In this document: positions 22,301 to 32,856 of the stretch, one piece after another
Numbering within the stretch: position 1 is the first letter of the stretch
Layout: each line of letters opens with the position of its first letter
Source of the DNA: Thamnaconus septentrionalis
Lineage: Eukaryota; Chordata; Actinopteri; Tetraodontiformes; Monacanthidae
Direction of reading: 5' to 3'
DNA: 64,000 bases
Assembly: GCA_009823395.1 (NCBI GenBank)
Contig: CM020516.1
Span: 1,143,001-1,207,000 of the forward strand
Notes under the pieces: model-generated
Told to the model about the DNA's origin: nothing
Database searches by the model: none
The model's input: only the letters and a program-made list of their open reading frames with translations
Translations under genes and position numbers: made by a program

Positions 22301-25300
22301 ATGGGTCGGTGGCTCTGCTGGTTCTGTTCTGTATTGTTTAAGAAAGTGACGTTCATTCACAGCCACGTTTTATACGTTCAACTTTTGTATTTCATTCAAC
22401 TTGGACTTTTAAGGAGCAGGGGACCATTAAGATAAACATATGCAACAGTCATACAGTATAATATACAGTATAATGATTTGACTTGATTTGATTTATTTAT
22501 TTCGAACATGAAAGAAAATGAGAAAATAAAAGGGATACAAAAACCAAAACATACGAAGGAAAAAAAAAAAAGGATAAGTAAACAAACACCAGTGAAATAT
22601 ACGTTAAAATAATGTTATTCATGTCCGAAAAGGGACATAATGTATGACCAGTTGGGGCAGCATTCAGCACCAAAGATACAAGAGCAGTGCTTCTGATTGT
22701 TCCCAGCAGTCAGGCTGAAACGTAGAAGGAGGCAAAGATTCAGTTCAACTCAGTTCTTTTCAACTCTTTAGTTTTATGTTGGAATGTTTGGATGCATTAG
22801 CGGGCTAGATTAAACTAGGACAGCCTCAATTTTACACCTTGATGCCAATAAAAAGCAGCATTTAAATAACAAATTAAAATATCAATGAATCAAAACAATG
22901 AAAGTGCAGCATTTAACAGACACAGGTTCATTGAATCAAGCACTATCAAACACTATGTCTAAAAAATAAAAAAAAAAGCCAGCAAAACTCAGCAGAGCAG
23001 CCTCTTCAGGCAATATGAGCATTGAAAAATGAAACCAAATATTACCAGCGAAAAATACAGCAGTCAACAATCTTCCAGGGTGCAACCATAATGACTGCAG
23101 CAATCACATTTTTGCCAGCATTAAATCCTTGAAGACGCTAAACCAAAATGCTCCACAGACCTTGCCCATGGTCATTTCACCACCAATCATATCCTCTTTT
23201 CTTTTCCTACATTCACACTGGGGCTAAAAAGCTGTCCAGAGGTAAATAGTCGGCAGCTTTACAATACAAATTGGCCTCTCAGCTGACAACATAAACTCAG
23301 CTCGCGCAACAAAACACTGTAAGCACTCAGTGACGAGCAATTTTTCAGCGCTGCCTTTCCACTCAATTTAGGGTTTTAGCTTGAACAAAAAGAGAGAGAG
23401 AGAGAGAGAAGGGGAAGGAGCTGTAATGGTCTGCGGCTGTGGTGAATACCCCCTGTGGTGGAAGAGCACCTCAAGGGTTCGCTCAAGCTGTCAACTGCTG
23501 AGAACAAAGGAGGAGAAAGTCAGCAAGACACAAAGAGGAAGAGGACACTGTAAATACACTGCGGTGGGTGAAGACAGTGAGAGGCAGCTGTGAAACACCA
23601 ACCGTGCAAAAAAAAAAAACAGAGAGATATTACCGGAGGACGCAACACTTTCAAAATAAAAGAGGAATTGACCATTATAAGCAATTGACAGAAGCTGGAA
23701 AAAAAGCAATGGATTGAAAAAGACTTTGCTTCCATAAAACACTGGGATGCAACCATCAGAACCCAACACCAGGAGAATTCTGAGTAAATTTGGCCGTCTT
23801 ATTGTTTTTAATTAGTGTTTCTGTGTTTACTTTTGTACCTCGTGATGTTGCCTTTCCAGTCTGATAACTCTGAGCAACCGCATGACTAATAATCTGATTG
23901 GATGTGGTGACACGCGCTTCAGAAGTGCAGTTGTTGGATAAAACCCTGGTTGACATGTTCCAGCTTCTTTTGGTGTACATACACTGGATATATGCAGTGA
24001 TGTGGGACTTGAATGTAATTTTTTTTTTTTTTTTTTTTTTTTTTATTGCAAGTCACATGAATACTTTACAAAATATTGCAAGAGATTTAGTGAGACACAA
24101 CATACTAGTTTTCAATTCTACATTTAAAGTCAAGCCACAAGCATGTGAATGCTGAGTGAACGAGCTTTGCTAATTTTAGCTAGGCTAATATTAGCCTGGA
24201 TGGAACTGGAGGGAACCTTCTGTTACCACAACTGCAGACACCACCAGCAGTCACAGTGTGCTCAGTGTGCTTCTTCAATCAACCCATCCATTTTCTCTAG
24301 AAAGTGCTAAATCACATCTAGAGGCATCTCAGTGCACAATCAACACCAACGGATGCCAACTTTATTGACATCCAACATCTGTCCAGGAAAAGTCTGACAA
24401 CAACACCAGAAGTCACACAATAATCAGATTAGTGCATGCATGTGAATGGGCCGTCTTCACATGTGCTCAACCTTCCCTGCTGCGTCCGAGCATCCCATCA
24501 TTTATCAACCCAGTCTTTCTGTGTCTGGGACTCTGCACCCTGAGTTCTCTCCCAGCACATTGTCATCAGTGGAGAATCGACTTTCTTGAAGTGGAATCTA
24601 TGTGAATCGCATTAAGTCGAACATTAGTGGCACGTTGTCAGCCCACTGACCACTGTGTGTTTTTCTAAATGGTATCTTCTCCAGTCTGTGACTTGTGATT
24701 TGAATTGTTGCCAACAAAGAATGAGTGAATCTGACCAGTGTTTCCAGCTAGGGAGCCTCCAGAGCCTTCCAGCACTGTGTGTCTTCCAGCACCTTCCAGC
24801 ACTGTGTGTCTTCCAGCACCTTCCAGCACTGTGTCTTCCAGCACTGTGTCTTCCAGCACCTTCCAGCACTGTGTCTTCCAGCACTGTGTTGCTGTGTCTC
24901 AATTCAGGGTCTGCACCCTTCAGACCGAGTGTCCTCCGTCTGAAGGAAGCGTTCTTCGAGTACCCAGCCTAGAAGGACGGACCAAACCCCGCCTCCCCGG
25001 TAACCCCGGGGACGGTCTAGCCTTCGGCGTATTTCCTCCCGTTCCCTCCTGCTGGCCAACCCCAGAAGTGACGTTTTTATAGCATCAAGCTAACCATTGG
25101 TTCGCCATCTAACGATGTCGTTGGATGATCAAATAAGTAAAAACCCTACGTTAAAAACTGGATACTTTATGTGAAACTTCAATACTTAAATTTATATGTC
25201 GTGTCTTTGCCAGTAGATGGCGCTAATTTCAGCTGACTTCCCAGGATCCCAGGATGCTTTGCAGCAGCACGCAAAGCATCCTGGGATACAGAAGGAGGTG

Positions 25301-26430
25301 AAGGATAGTAGCGGTGCATCCTTGGAATGGGCTAAAACGAGGGCGTATTTCCGAGTACGCATTTTGAGCGTCCTAAGCACCCTTGGGAATTGGGAGGAGC
25401 CTTCGCGCAGTGCTATGACGCAACTTCCTTTCAAAATGCGTACTTCAAGGATGCAGACCCTGAATTGAGACACAGCATGTGTCTTCCAGCATGTGTCTTC
25501 CAGCAGTGTGTGTCTTCCAGCACCGTGTGTCTTCCAATGACACAACTTGCGGTTCTGCGGTCAACGTCCTTTTCCTCTCTCCCAGGTTACGGTGAGATCT
25601 ATCCAGTCACACTGCTCGGCAAAGTGGTGTGCGTCTTCTACGCCATGGTCGGCATTCCTCTCATGCTGTTGGTCATTCTGGATGTGGGAGACTTCCTCGC
25701 CCTGCTGATGACAAGATCTTACATTCGCATCCACACCTTGTGGAGAAGCCTGCGCTGCCAGAGGTGGCCGCCGTGGAACGCCGACAGCAAGTCGAGGAAC
25801 GCAAGGCAACGGGCCCTGGACGACGGTACCGTCGTATTTAGTCGTGATGCGCTTCTGGACATCCAACAGGTGGTGCACAACCAGTCGGGTGTCAGACAGA
25901 AGTCCATCCAGCTCCAAAGCAACAAAGAGATTTTTGACAAGATCCTGGCCAGAGAGAAGCTGCTGAGGAAAGGTCCGCTGCTGCGAACTCTGTCCTGTCC
26001 AGAGCTGGACCGGCTGCCAGCGCCCCCTGGGGGATGCGGCATGTGGGACTTCTCAGGCTTGGGGGATGGGATGGAAAAGCTGGATGTACCTTTTGTCGTC
26101 ATTATATTTATCGTGTTTGCCTACATTTTCTTTGTTGGCGTCATTCTTCCGTTGTGGGAGACGGAGTTTGAGGGTTTTGACTCTTACTACTTCTGCTTCA
26201 TCACGCTCACCACCATTGGTTTTGGTGACATAGTTCCCAATCACCCCAAGTATTTCATGCTGACCTCGCTCTTTATCATCGTTGGCATGGCCATCATGTC
26301 CATGGCTTTCAAGTTGAGTCAGACTCGAATCGTTTTTTTCTATCGCCATTTTATTAAGTTTATCAGCAGAGGAAATGTGAGGACTGAAAAAGCGAGACAG
26401 GCCAACTCTATATGTTGCGGTGGAAAATAA
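19397..26430 (+). CDS. kcnk18: Two-pore-domain potassium channel TRESK (KCNK18), 3 exons
   Basis: Background potassium channel of the plasma membrane; in mammals it is expressed in sensory neurons and activated by calcineurin. Exons: 19397-19655, 20604-20747, 25586-26430; 1248 bp, 415 aa (human 384). TM1 is at about residues 22-47. The first extracellular loop carries an eleven-serine run encoded by a TCC microsatellite, then sequons N-S-T and N-A-S near residues 84-90. Pore 1 is FFCCTVFTTVGYGEIYPVT with filter T-V-G135-Y-G, split by intron 2 in the glycine codon. The long cytoplasmic loop (about 177-300) contains RTLSCPEL (S271), matching the 14-3-3/calcineurin-regulated serine of human RSNSCPEL. 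Pore 2 is LTTIGFGD (about 342-349) before TM4. The human calcineurin docking motif PQIIIS is not evident; the aligned stretch reads GTVVFS. The stop codon overlaps an AATAAA (26426-26431). Intron 2 (4.8 kb) is repeat-rich. Confidence 0.95.
21330..21760 (-). mobile_element. LINE reverse-transcriptase relic (YADD region)
   Basis: Within kcnk18 intron 2, antisense to the host. Minus-strand reading gives a degraded VPQGS-LGSVL block near 21575-21610 and a HCYADDTQLY-like catalytic block near 21515-21545 (ctatgcagatgatacccag), the order found in L2/Rex/CR1-type reverse transcriptases. Frames are broken by stops, so it is a dead fragment. Ends are uncertain. Confidence 0.6.
22480..22660. repeat. 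Dispersed repeat end with (ATTTG)n-like start
   Basis: The block tgatttgacttgatttgatttatttatttcg-type sequence followed by cgaacatgaaag resembles the reversed 3' end of a fish retroposon whose tail is a short tandem repeat. A similar block lies at about 59355-59405. Identification is tentative. Confidence 0.35.
24765..24889. repeat. Minisatellite, left half (cttccagcac/ctgtgt units)
   Basis: Tandem variants of cttccagcac and cttccagcactgtgtgt. The same unit resumes at 25478-25537 on the far side of an inserted element, so the two blocks were one array. Confidence 0.85.
24890..25477. mobile_element. Non-autonomous DNA transposon (MITE) with 26-bp terminal inverted repeats
   Basis: The ends are perfect inverted repeats: 24890-24915 reads tgctgtgtctcaattcaggg then tctgca, and 25452-25477 is its exact reverse complement. 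Inside are a 9-bp stem at about 24917-24945 (ccttcagac/gtctgaagg) and a 17-bp perfect foldback at 25246-25287 (atcccaggatgctttgc, 8-base loop). There is no transposase frame. It is inserted in the minisatellite, which flanks it on both sides; a 5-bp tgtgt duplication is possible but ambiguous in repeat sequence. It ends 108 bases before the kcnk18 exon 3 start. The superfamily is not assigned. Confidence 0.85.
25478..25537. repeat. Minisatellite, right half
   Basis: Continuation of the cttccagca-type array seen at 24765-24889. It ends 48 bases before kcnk18 exon 3. Confidence 0.8.
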
Positions 26431-27130
26431 AGACGGACGAGAGCTGCGAGGAGTTTTTTTTTTTTATTGCGCGGAAGGAAAAAGACGGGCGGCGTTTATT
26501 CTCCGGGGGTACAAACAGGTGTCGCTTTGTGTGGTTTTTGCTGCAGTTGTGCTCCAGTGTGAGAAGTTGACTTGTGGTTAGCGCCATCCTGTCAAAACAG
26601 TTTGAGCCGGGTGTGAACAGTGCAGCATGCAAAGCTTTCGCTTCCGCGTTCCTGGAACAGCTCGCGACGAAAACCACACAGGTGCACAGAAATTCACATC
26701 AAAACAACTTCTTCTGTGAGAATATGGCAGTGAAATACTGGCAACGTGTTGTCTAGAGGAGAATAGACTGCAGACAGCGCAACAGTCGTTTTCCATCACA
26801 ATATATAAAAAAATCTCTATGCTGTTTATCATTTCTGTTTATAGGCTTGGGGTCAAAACCTTACGACTGCTTTCTTTGTTGTTGTTGTTTTTTTTTTTAA
26901 AAAAAAAAATGTATTTATGAACGTGCCAAATTGAAGAGCAGTCCTCATTACAATGATCTGGGTGAACACTTTATCCTCAGTATTGTGTTACTATGGCAGT
27001 CGTTGTGCATTAACAGGAATGTAACAGGGCCAACATATGAGAAACCATGATTCCTTGGATAGATCCAATGCTCTTTAATGTCAATGCATGACTATACACA
27101 GAAACGACTCGTGATTTTCACAAACTATAC
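26431..27130. other. Downstream of kcnk18, no gene
   Basis: Presumed kcnk18 3' UTR and intergenic sequence. Apart from the AATAAA overlapping the stop codon, no convincing plus-strand polyadenylation hexamer follows within this stretch. It contains poly(T) and poly(A) runs near 26890-26910. Confidence 0.4.
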
Positions 27131-27400
27131 AGCAGGGGTCGCTAACGCAGTGCCCGTTGGGCACCAGGGACCCCCCAAGAACCACAGGAGTCGCCTGCAG
27201 GCCTGATTGGAAAATTGCAAAAGTCGTTGAGCTGCGTCTAAAAGTCAATTTTATCCAACCTGAAGTCACTGTTGGTAATTACTGAGAACTGATTAACTTG
27301 ATCTTCTTGTCTTCACATAGATGAGTGTCATTAATAATAATACAGAACTCCTCAGAGAGCCATGAAGTAGCTCTCAGAGCCAGAAAGGTTGACTCCACTT
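27131..27400. mobile_element. hAT-like non-autonomous element relic
   Basis: Starts with caggggtcgctaacgcagtg, the typical hAT terminal repeat with conserved CAGGGGTC, followed by gcccgttgggcacc. It ends with gtagctctcagagccagaaaggttg, resembling the usual other end (degraded). There is no coding capacity. The adjoining minisatellite starts about 30 bases further on. Confidence 0.5.
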
Positions 27401-27430
27401 CAGACAGTAGAGTCATTTCAGTCGCGTGTC

Positions 27431-27664
27431 CCAATGACCTTCCAGTGACCTTCCAATGACCTTCCAGTGACCTTCCAATCACCTTCCAATGACCTTCCAG
27501 TGACCAATGACTTTCCAATGACCTTCCAATCACCTTCCAATGACCTTCCAGTGACCAGTGACCTTCCAATGACCTTCCAGTGACCTTCCAATCACCTTCC
27601 AATGACCTTCGAGTGACCAATGACCTTCCAATGACCTTCCAGTGACCTTCCAATCACCTTCCAA
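27431..27664. repeat. 11-bp minisatellite with serial DR5 AGGTCA half-sites
   Basis: The unit is tgaccttccar (11 bp). I count 14 perfect tgacct (AGGTCA on the minus strand), plus four tcacct, three tgacca and one tgactt variants. A higher-order period of about 62 bp is visible from the tcacct variants at about 27479, 27530, 27592 and 27654. Seven adjacent unit pairs form perfect AGGTCA-N5-AGGTCA. It lies 1 kb downstream of kcnk18 and 12 kb upstream of vax1. Confidence 0.9.
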
Positions 27665-28419
27665 GTCAGAATTCAGAGTTGCTAACTGTAGTGCACACTT
27701 TTAGCAGTTGCGTTTTTGTGACTTGATTTGTCAGCACACCTATTGTTGCTTCATTCATTATGCATCACCATTCAAGTTATGAGCGATGAACTCAACGCTC
27801 GTAAAATCTGTTTGGCACCGTGTCTAAATTATTTACTAGCGTGCGTTGACGTCGCAACGATGCTTTCCAAAATCATTCATAAAATATAAGTGTTCACTTG
27901 TTAACACAATTACTTTCCACCTGAGAGTCCAGAGGCAAGGTGGAGACTAAACGCCGCCGTCGCTAAGGTGGTGCGCTAACGGGAATAAACCTGCAGTTAT
28001 TAAAGCTGGTTATAGATGGGTTATGTATCGGCTATATCGGTTATAGAAACTGAATACCTGAATGCCTGTAGCAAGCATCAATCACTCATCTAGCTTCTGC
28101 ATGAAGACAACACTGACTTGGCCCAGAAGGGCAGATGGGTGTTGCAGACCAACTGTATCTCAGCATTGTGAGAGGACACTGCTTCAGCGTATTCATTTTG
28201 CTCGTCCATAAAAAAAAAAAAAAAAAAGAAAATCTATGTGTTATTATACTGGACTTGGATCATCAACCAGTAGATGTGAAAAGCAGCTGTGCCATTGGCA
28301 AGGATGGTAGAAAAAAACAAAAAAAAAATCAACATCACAACAGAGACGTTTCATTCCTGACTTGGATTTTCCCTTTTAGGATGAGAGTGCCAACTAAACT
28401 CAGATTTCAATAAATGCGC
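27665..28419. other. Intergenic, no gene
   Basis: Ordinary-complexity sequence with a poly(A) run at 28209-28226; no feature recognised. Confidence 0.4.
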
Positions 28420-28800
28420 TGAAACGGTGCAGTGAGCAAAACTAAACGAAGGACGTCTCTGCCGCCGGGCAATTAGTCTGATTAATACGCAACTGTTTTT
28501 GATCAACTTTGTCAAGCCCGACATTGTAATGCCATTAGCACTGCATGATAACAAAGCCATTGTTGCATTAACAGCTAGCGGTGAAACGGTGAAACAAAAC
28601 TGGGAATCGAAGCAAAACATCTGTGGGCTTTGTTGCGAGCAACCTTTTCAAAGCGTGATGCATCTGGATGGAAACACGGCCCGTCAAAGGCATTTTTGCT
28701 TTGTTCACGGCATTGTTGCACTCAAAGCCATCGGCGTAACTTATTCTGCAACTGCATGAGAATGAAAAGTTCAGCTGCGTCCTATTGAAGAAAGAAACTA
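28420..28800. promoter_or_regulatory. Candidate conserved non-coding element with SOX and homeodomain-type sites
   Basis: Complex, repeat-free sequence with clustered developmental motifs: caattagtctgattaatac near 28470, a head-to-head SOX pair acaaagccattgttg (28551-28565), gacattgtaatgccattagc near 28530, and further caaag or cattgttg sites to 28735. This is what a neural enhancer looks like, but conservation was not tested. Confidence 0.35.
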
Positions 28801-29344
28801 TTTGATTTGTTGAGTAAAACATGATAATTGCAACCGTATTATCTTTGACTGACACTTTTATGAACGCAACGCCACGTCACAAGCGATCTGTTCTCCTTGC
28901 TTCAGTTGTACGGAGAGATTCTCTGTGGAGCGCCGCGGACCAACAACTCCTCAGCACCTGCTGGTTTCTCCGCTGCTTCGTCCACTGCTGGAACCGTGCC
29001 TCTCTTCTTGGTCTTTTTTTGTGAAGGTGCTCCTCACTCCAACTTGCATGAAGATTTCCGAGGCTGTTTGCCAGCTTTGACTTGAAGTGTAGATCTGATC
29101 TGTCGTCATGCAGCTGGTGGGCTTGGTTGAAGCCGCAAGCGACCCCCTGTTTTCTTTGACCGATGACCTTCATCAAAACGCTGTGACCCTATGACTGTGT
29201 GTGCAGGGATAATGTCACGGGTGATATTTTTTTCTTTTGGCCATGAATGACAGCGCTGTGTGAAGTCATGACAGAAATTGCACCATGATTAAAGATGCAC
29301 TGCAAAGAAAAAGTGAGTCCTGACTTTACATCTTCCTTACAAAT

Positions 29345-29615
29345 CAGAATCTGAATCGGAACCGGCTTTATTGACCAGGTTTGTTCAGACCAAACAAGGA
29401 ATTTGACTCCGGCTTTTTCTCTATTCTGCTACTTAGGTTAAAAAAACAAAAACAAACTACAGAATAAGTAGAAAGTAAAAAGTAAGGGTGAACAAGTAAA
29501 CAATGTGCAACCGGAAGTATGAATAAACTATAAACAGTGTGAAACTTAGTGGAGTAAAGTAAGGATCTATATACAAGTCTACATGGTATATATAAATAAA
29601 ATTCATTCATTCGGA
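29345..29615. mobile_element. Dispersed teleost repeat ('ggctttattgaccagg' family)
   Basis: tcagaatctgaatcggaacc followed by ggctttattgaccaggtttg and aaggaatttgactccggc is a phrase shared by very many fish interspersed repeats. The right end runs into attcattcattcgg. No coding content. Class uncertain. Confidence 0.55.
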
Positions 29616-30325
29616 TTCATTCTTCCTACGATGCAATCCCATACTGTTGGATTTTGTCTGTTGTCATATTATTTTGTTTTATGATTTTATTTTGAAGTTA
29701 ATCAGCCAGTGGGGGGGTCACGTGATCCACTAACGCCAATAAGGTGTATGAGCGCGTTTTGTTGTTCTCTGTTGTATTATGGGATGTTTGGATGCCGTGA
29801 AAGAAGAGCTCTGTCCACGGAAGTTTTCACGCGATATATATAATAAAGAAAAGTTATTAAAGAAAGAAGCGCTATCACGTATTTCCCTCCAACTACGGAC
29901 GAGCGGACCACTTACATCTCAAAATCCTCCTCAAAGTACGCAAACGTATGCTAATTTCATCGATAGTGCTTATAATAAGTGATACTTTTACGCTAAAACG
30001 TAAAAAATTATCACGTAAAAACGTGAAACTACCACGTTATAACGTTTTTTCTAGGATGGCAGCAATGCGCTTCCGTAGTATACCCTGTGACAGTAAAATA
30101 AAATAAAAAAGAAACATAAAAAGAAAGTGGAGTGGAAATGTTCAGTGCAGCGCAACAATGTAACGTAAACACCGATGCTGACAGCTAAACATAAAAATAC
30201 TGCGTCAGGGATTCCGGCACCCTGGCACCCCTGTTTGTCCAAATGGGGGGCTGGGTCTCAAGGTCACACTCATTGTGATGAAGGTCAGGTCACATCCACA
30301 ACATCACAACGTTCAACATCGCAGA

Positions 30326-30430
30326 CAGGGGTTCCCAAACTTTTCCATTTTCATTGGCATCTGGCCAGGGACCCTTTTTGCAAAGCAACAGACAATGTGT
30401 GTTGTTTTTTTTTTAAATTAATGGGGAGTT
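30326..30430. mobile_element. hAT-like terminal repeat, single end
   Basis: caggggttcccaaacttttc is the classic start of hAT/Charlie-type elements, followed by ccagggacccttttt. The opposite terminus was not found, so only one end is annotated. Confidence 0.45.
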
Positions 30431-31375
30431 AAGCTACATGTCATTTGAACGCAGGAGTCAAAGAAATTTAAAGAGGTGGTCGGTTCCTCAACCATCAGGT
30501 TGAACATCTTCAGATAAAGGATAAGAATACACATTGTAGCATGGTTTTCACATTTATTTGCTTATAAACAAGGAGAAACTTGAGAAATAATAAGTTTCCA
30601 AAGTTTTAATGTACCATCAGTCGGAAAACAGTGTTATATTTACTATTATTATAATGGATAATGTCAGCCTGAGTATACAGATCGATCCATGCCCATTAAA
30701 GGGCGCTGCCCAGACAACCATACTTGAATATGAAGCTGGAAGCGTGTCTAAAATTGTTAAATTGATTGAATAACAGCAGTTATGGCATCCCCTGACCTCA
30801 TGTTCTCATTCTGGTGAAGAAAGTCCATAACTGGCGAGGGAAAGTGAAGCTACGGCGGCTGGAGAATCTTGGAATGTTGGCTCGCATCGCCAGTTGCGCC
30901 TCGCAAACGGCTCTTGTCCCTCGTGCATCGGTGGTCTAAATATTTTGGCGGCTATCCTGGTTAAAGTAAACTTCTGCCTGAAGGTAACAGCGCTCTGACC
31001 TCTTCTGTAAACACGAGCGGCAACATACCCAAGCAGTCAGCGACGAAAGCAGCGTCACGTCCCCGGATGCCATTTCTAAAAGGAGGCAAGTCTCCCGTGT
31101 TCATGCACGTTGTCTGGACTTCATACAGCTTCCTCCTCCATCATTCCACGTTTTGATGTTTAATGGCACAAAAGAACACAATTTAGTTTAGCATCGCATG
31201 TAAATCAGCAAAGTTTGGGAAAAAAAATCACAAATTTGTCTTTGGCTTGTTGTTGCCCATTTAAGGATTTATTTGTCAAAATTAGTTTATTACAGGTTTT
31301 TTTAATTTATTATAGGTTTGTGTCTGTTTCTTTTTTTCCCCCGCTGTCTGCTTTTTGTTGTTGGAATGAATGTAA
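30431..31375. other. Intergenic, no gene
   Basis: Only short open frames. No recognised repeat or motif cluster apart from T-rich runs near 31290-31350. Confidence 0.4.
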
Positions 31376-31444
31376 TGCAGCTGACCACCTGATTTCCCTT
31401 CGGGATTAATAAAGTTTTATCTAATCTAATCTAATCTAATCTAG
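31376..31444 (+). mobile_element. Retroposon 3' end with (TCTAA)n tail
   Basis: gatttcccttcgggattaat then aaagttttatc, followed by repeated taatc/tctaa units. This is the common fish retroposon end (gggatcaataaagt) with a microsatellite tail. Only the 3' end is recognisable. Confidence 0.55.
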
Positions 31445-31539
31445 AATTATGGATCCGTCCGGATAATTTCAGTGACTATTATGAATAATTCATTTAAAAA
31501 TGATCTGGCGACGTGACTTGGAGTGTTCAATGTTAATGT

Positions 31540-32000
31540 CAATGACAGGAAACTGAGATCGATTAACGCGTCGCTCAATATTATAGCTTTATGCCACGGT
31601 TTTTATGACACGTGTTGATGACCTCCCTCTTCACACTTCACACTGTGGCGCGACATTCTGCAACATCTCACCACAACTCTGTAAACACGAGGGCGTCGGA
31701 GGGAGTTGATCATTGGCGGGGAGACGATCTATAAGCTGCCTGCACAAATGAAATATGTCATGATAAATAATTACGCTGCAAAACATTCATAAAAAGCCTT
31801 GCATCCACTTTCCTGTTTTCTAAAGTGTCTTGCAAAGCGAGCGCTGTGCACAGTGAGACTGGTTACAGCCGCAGGCCTGGGATCATTCTCTCTCTCTGCC
31901 ATCAGCGGCGAACACTCGACGATGACTTTTAGCAGATCCATTGAGAAAAAACCTTTGCCATGAAGGCGTTTTCCTGTCGTCTGCACCGTCTGCAGCTCTT
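31540..32000. promoter_or_regulatory. Candidate conserved non-coding element
   Basis: Complex AT-rich sequence with an E-box (cacgtg at about 31611), agatcgattaacg, a homeodomain-rich block atgataaataattacgctgc near 31760, and tcattggcgggg. It lies in the vax1-proximal gene desert. Inferred only from composition and motif density. Confidence 0.25.
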
Positions 32001-32784
32001 GGTGTTCATCATGCTCATGTGAAAGTAAAGCGATGCTAATGCTGAGCTAGGCCAATGCTAAAGCTAATGAGCATAGTGAAGCGTGTTGGATTAGCCTCTT
32101 GGTTTGTACACATTTTTTAAGACTTGGTTATTAATATCAGTGTGGTTGCTGATTTTTTTTTGTTGGTTTTTGTGTGCTTGTATTTGTTTTTCATGTCTCA
32201 CGGTTGTGCCGTCATTGTCACTTTAATCCAGAGAGAGGCACAGGTGCAAGTGTCCCCCCCCCCCAAAAAAAAATGCTGCAGAGGAGAAAAAGATGGATTT
32301 GATCTTGAAATATTCAATTTGCAAGCTTTTATTCTGAAAGTTGCAGCGCCACCCCCAGGCTGTGAGGCTGATTGAGGAGGGGAGACAGCAGGACCTGAAT
32401 TAGATGCTATGTGCCAAGTGTGGCTCAGACCTGGCATGTCAAGGATGTGAGTGTTGTTGTAGCGGCAGCTGCTTACGGCGGAGTTGCCCTCTGAACACGC
32501 GCGCGTGCCTTTATTTTGAGAGCCAGTGTAAACTGTAAAGGAGCAGCTTGCAGTGACTCCTGCTTGAACTCCTGCCTCGGCTGCAGCGCCGCACGAACTG
32601 CAGTCACGTTCAAGGGGACGGAAGAATGTGTGACCAGGCTACAACGCTGACGCTTTTTTTTTTTTCTGTACGTGCTTACAAATATTTTATTTTTGTCTAA
32701 ATCTTCAGTTATTATACAGTCATTCTTGACCTTTTGCACTGTAGCCAATTTCTTTTTTCTTTTTTCTTGTTGCTGTAAATAATG

Positions 32785-32856
32785 CAAATTTCCCCATCGT
32801 GGGATCAATAAAGTTCTTCTTCTTCTTCTTCTTCTTCTTCTTCTTCTTCTTCTTCA
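32785..32856 (+). mobile_element. Retroposon 3' end with (CTT)n tail
   Basis: aatttccccatcgtgggatc then aataaagttc, followed by at least 13 ctt units. It has the same terminal consensus as the elements at 31376-31444 and (reversed) 36474-36712. Confidence 0.6.

Noticed and set aside
24765..25537. CRISPR-like spaced repeats
   Set aside because: Eukaryotic minisatellite interrupted by one transposon; no regular unique spacers.
27279..27653. 124-codon minus-strand frame rich in GHWKV repeats
   Set aside because: Translation of the 11-bp minisatellite.
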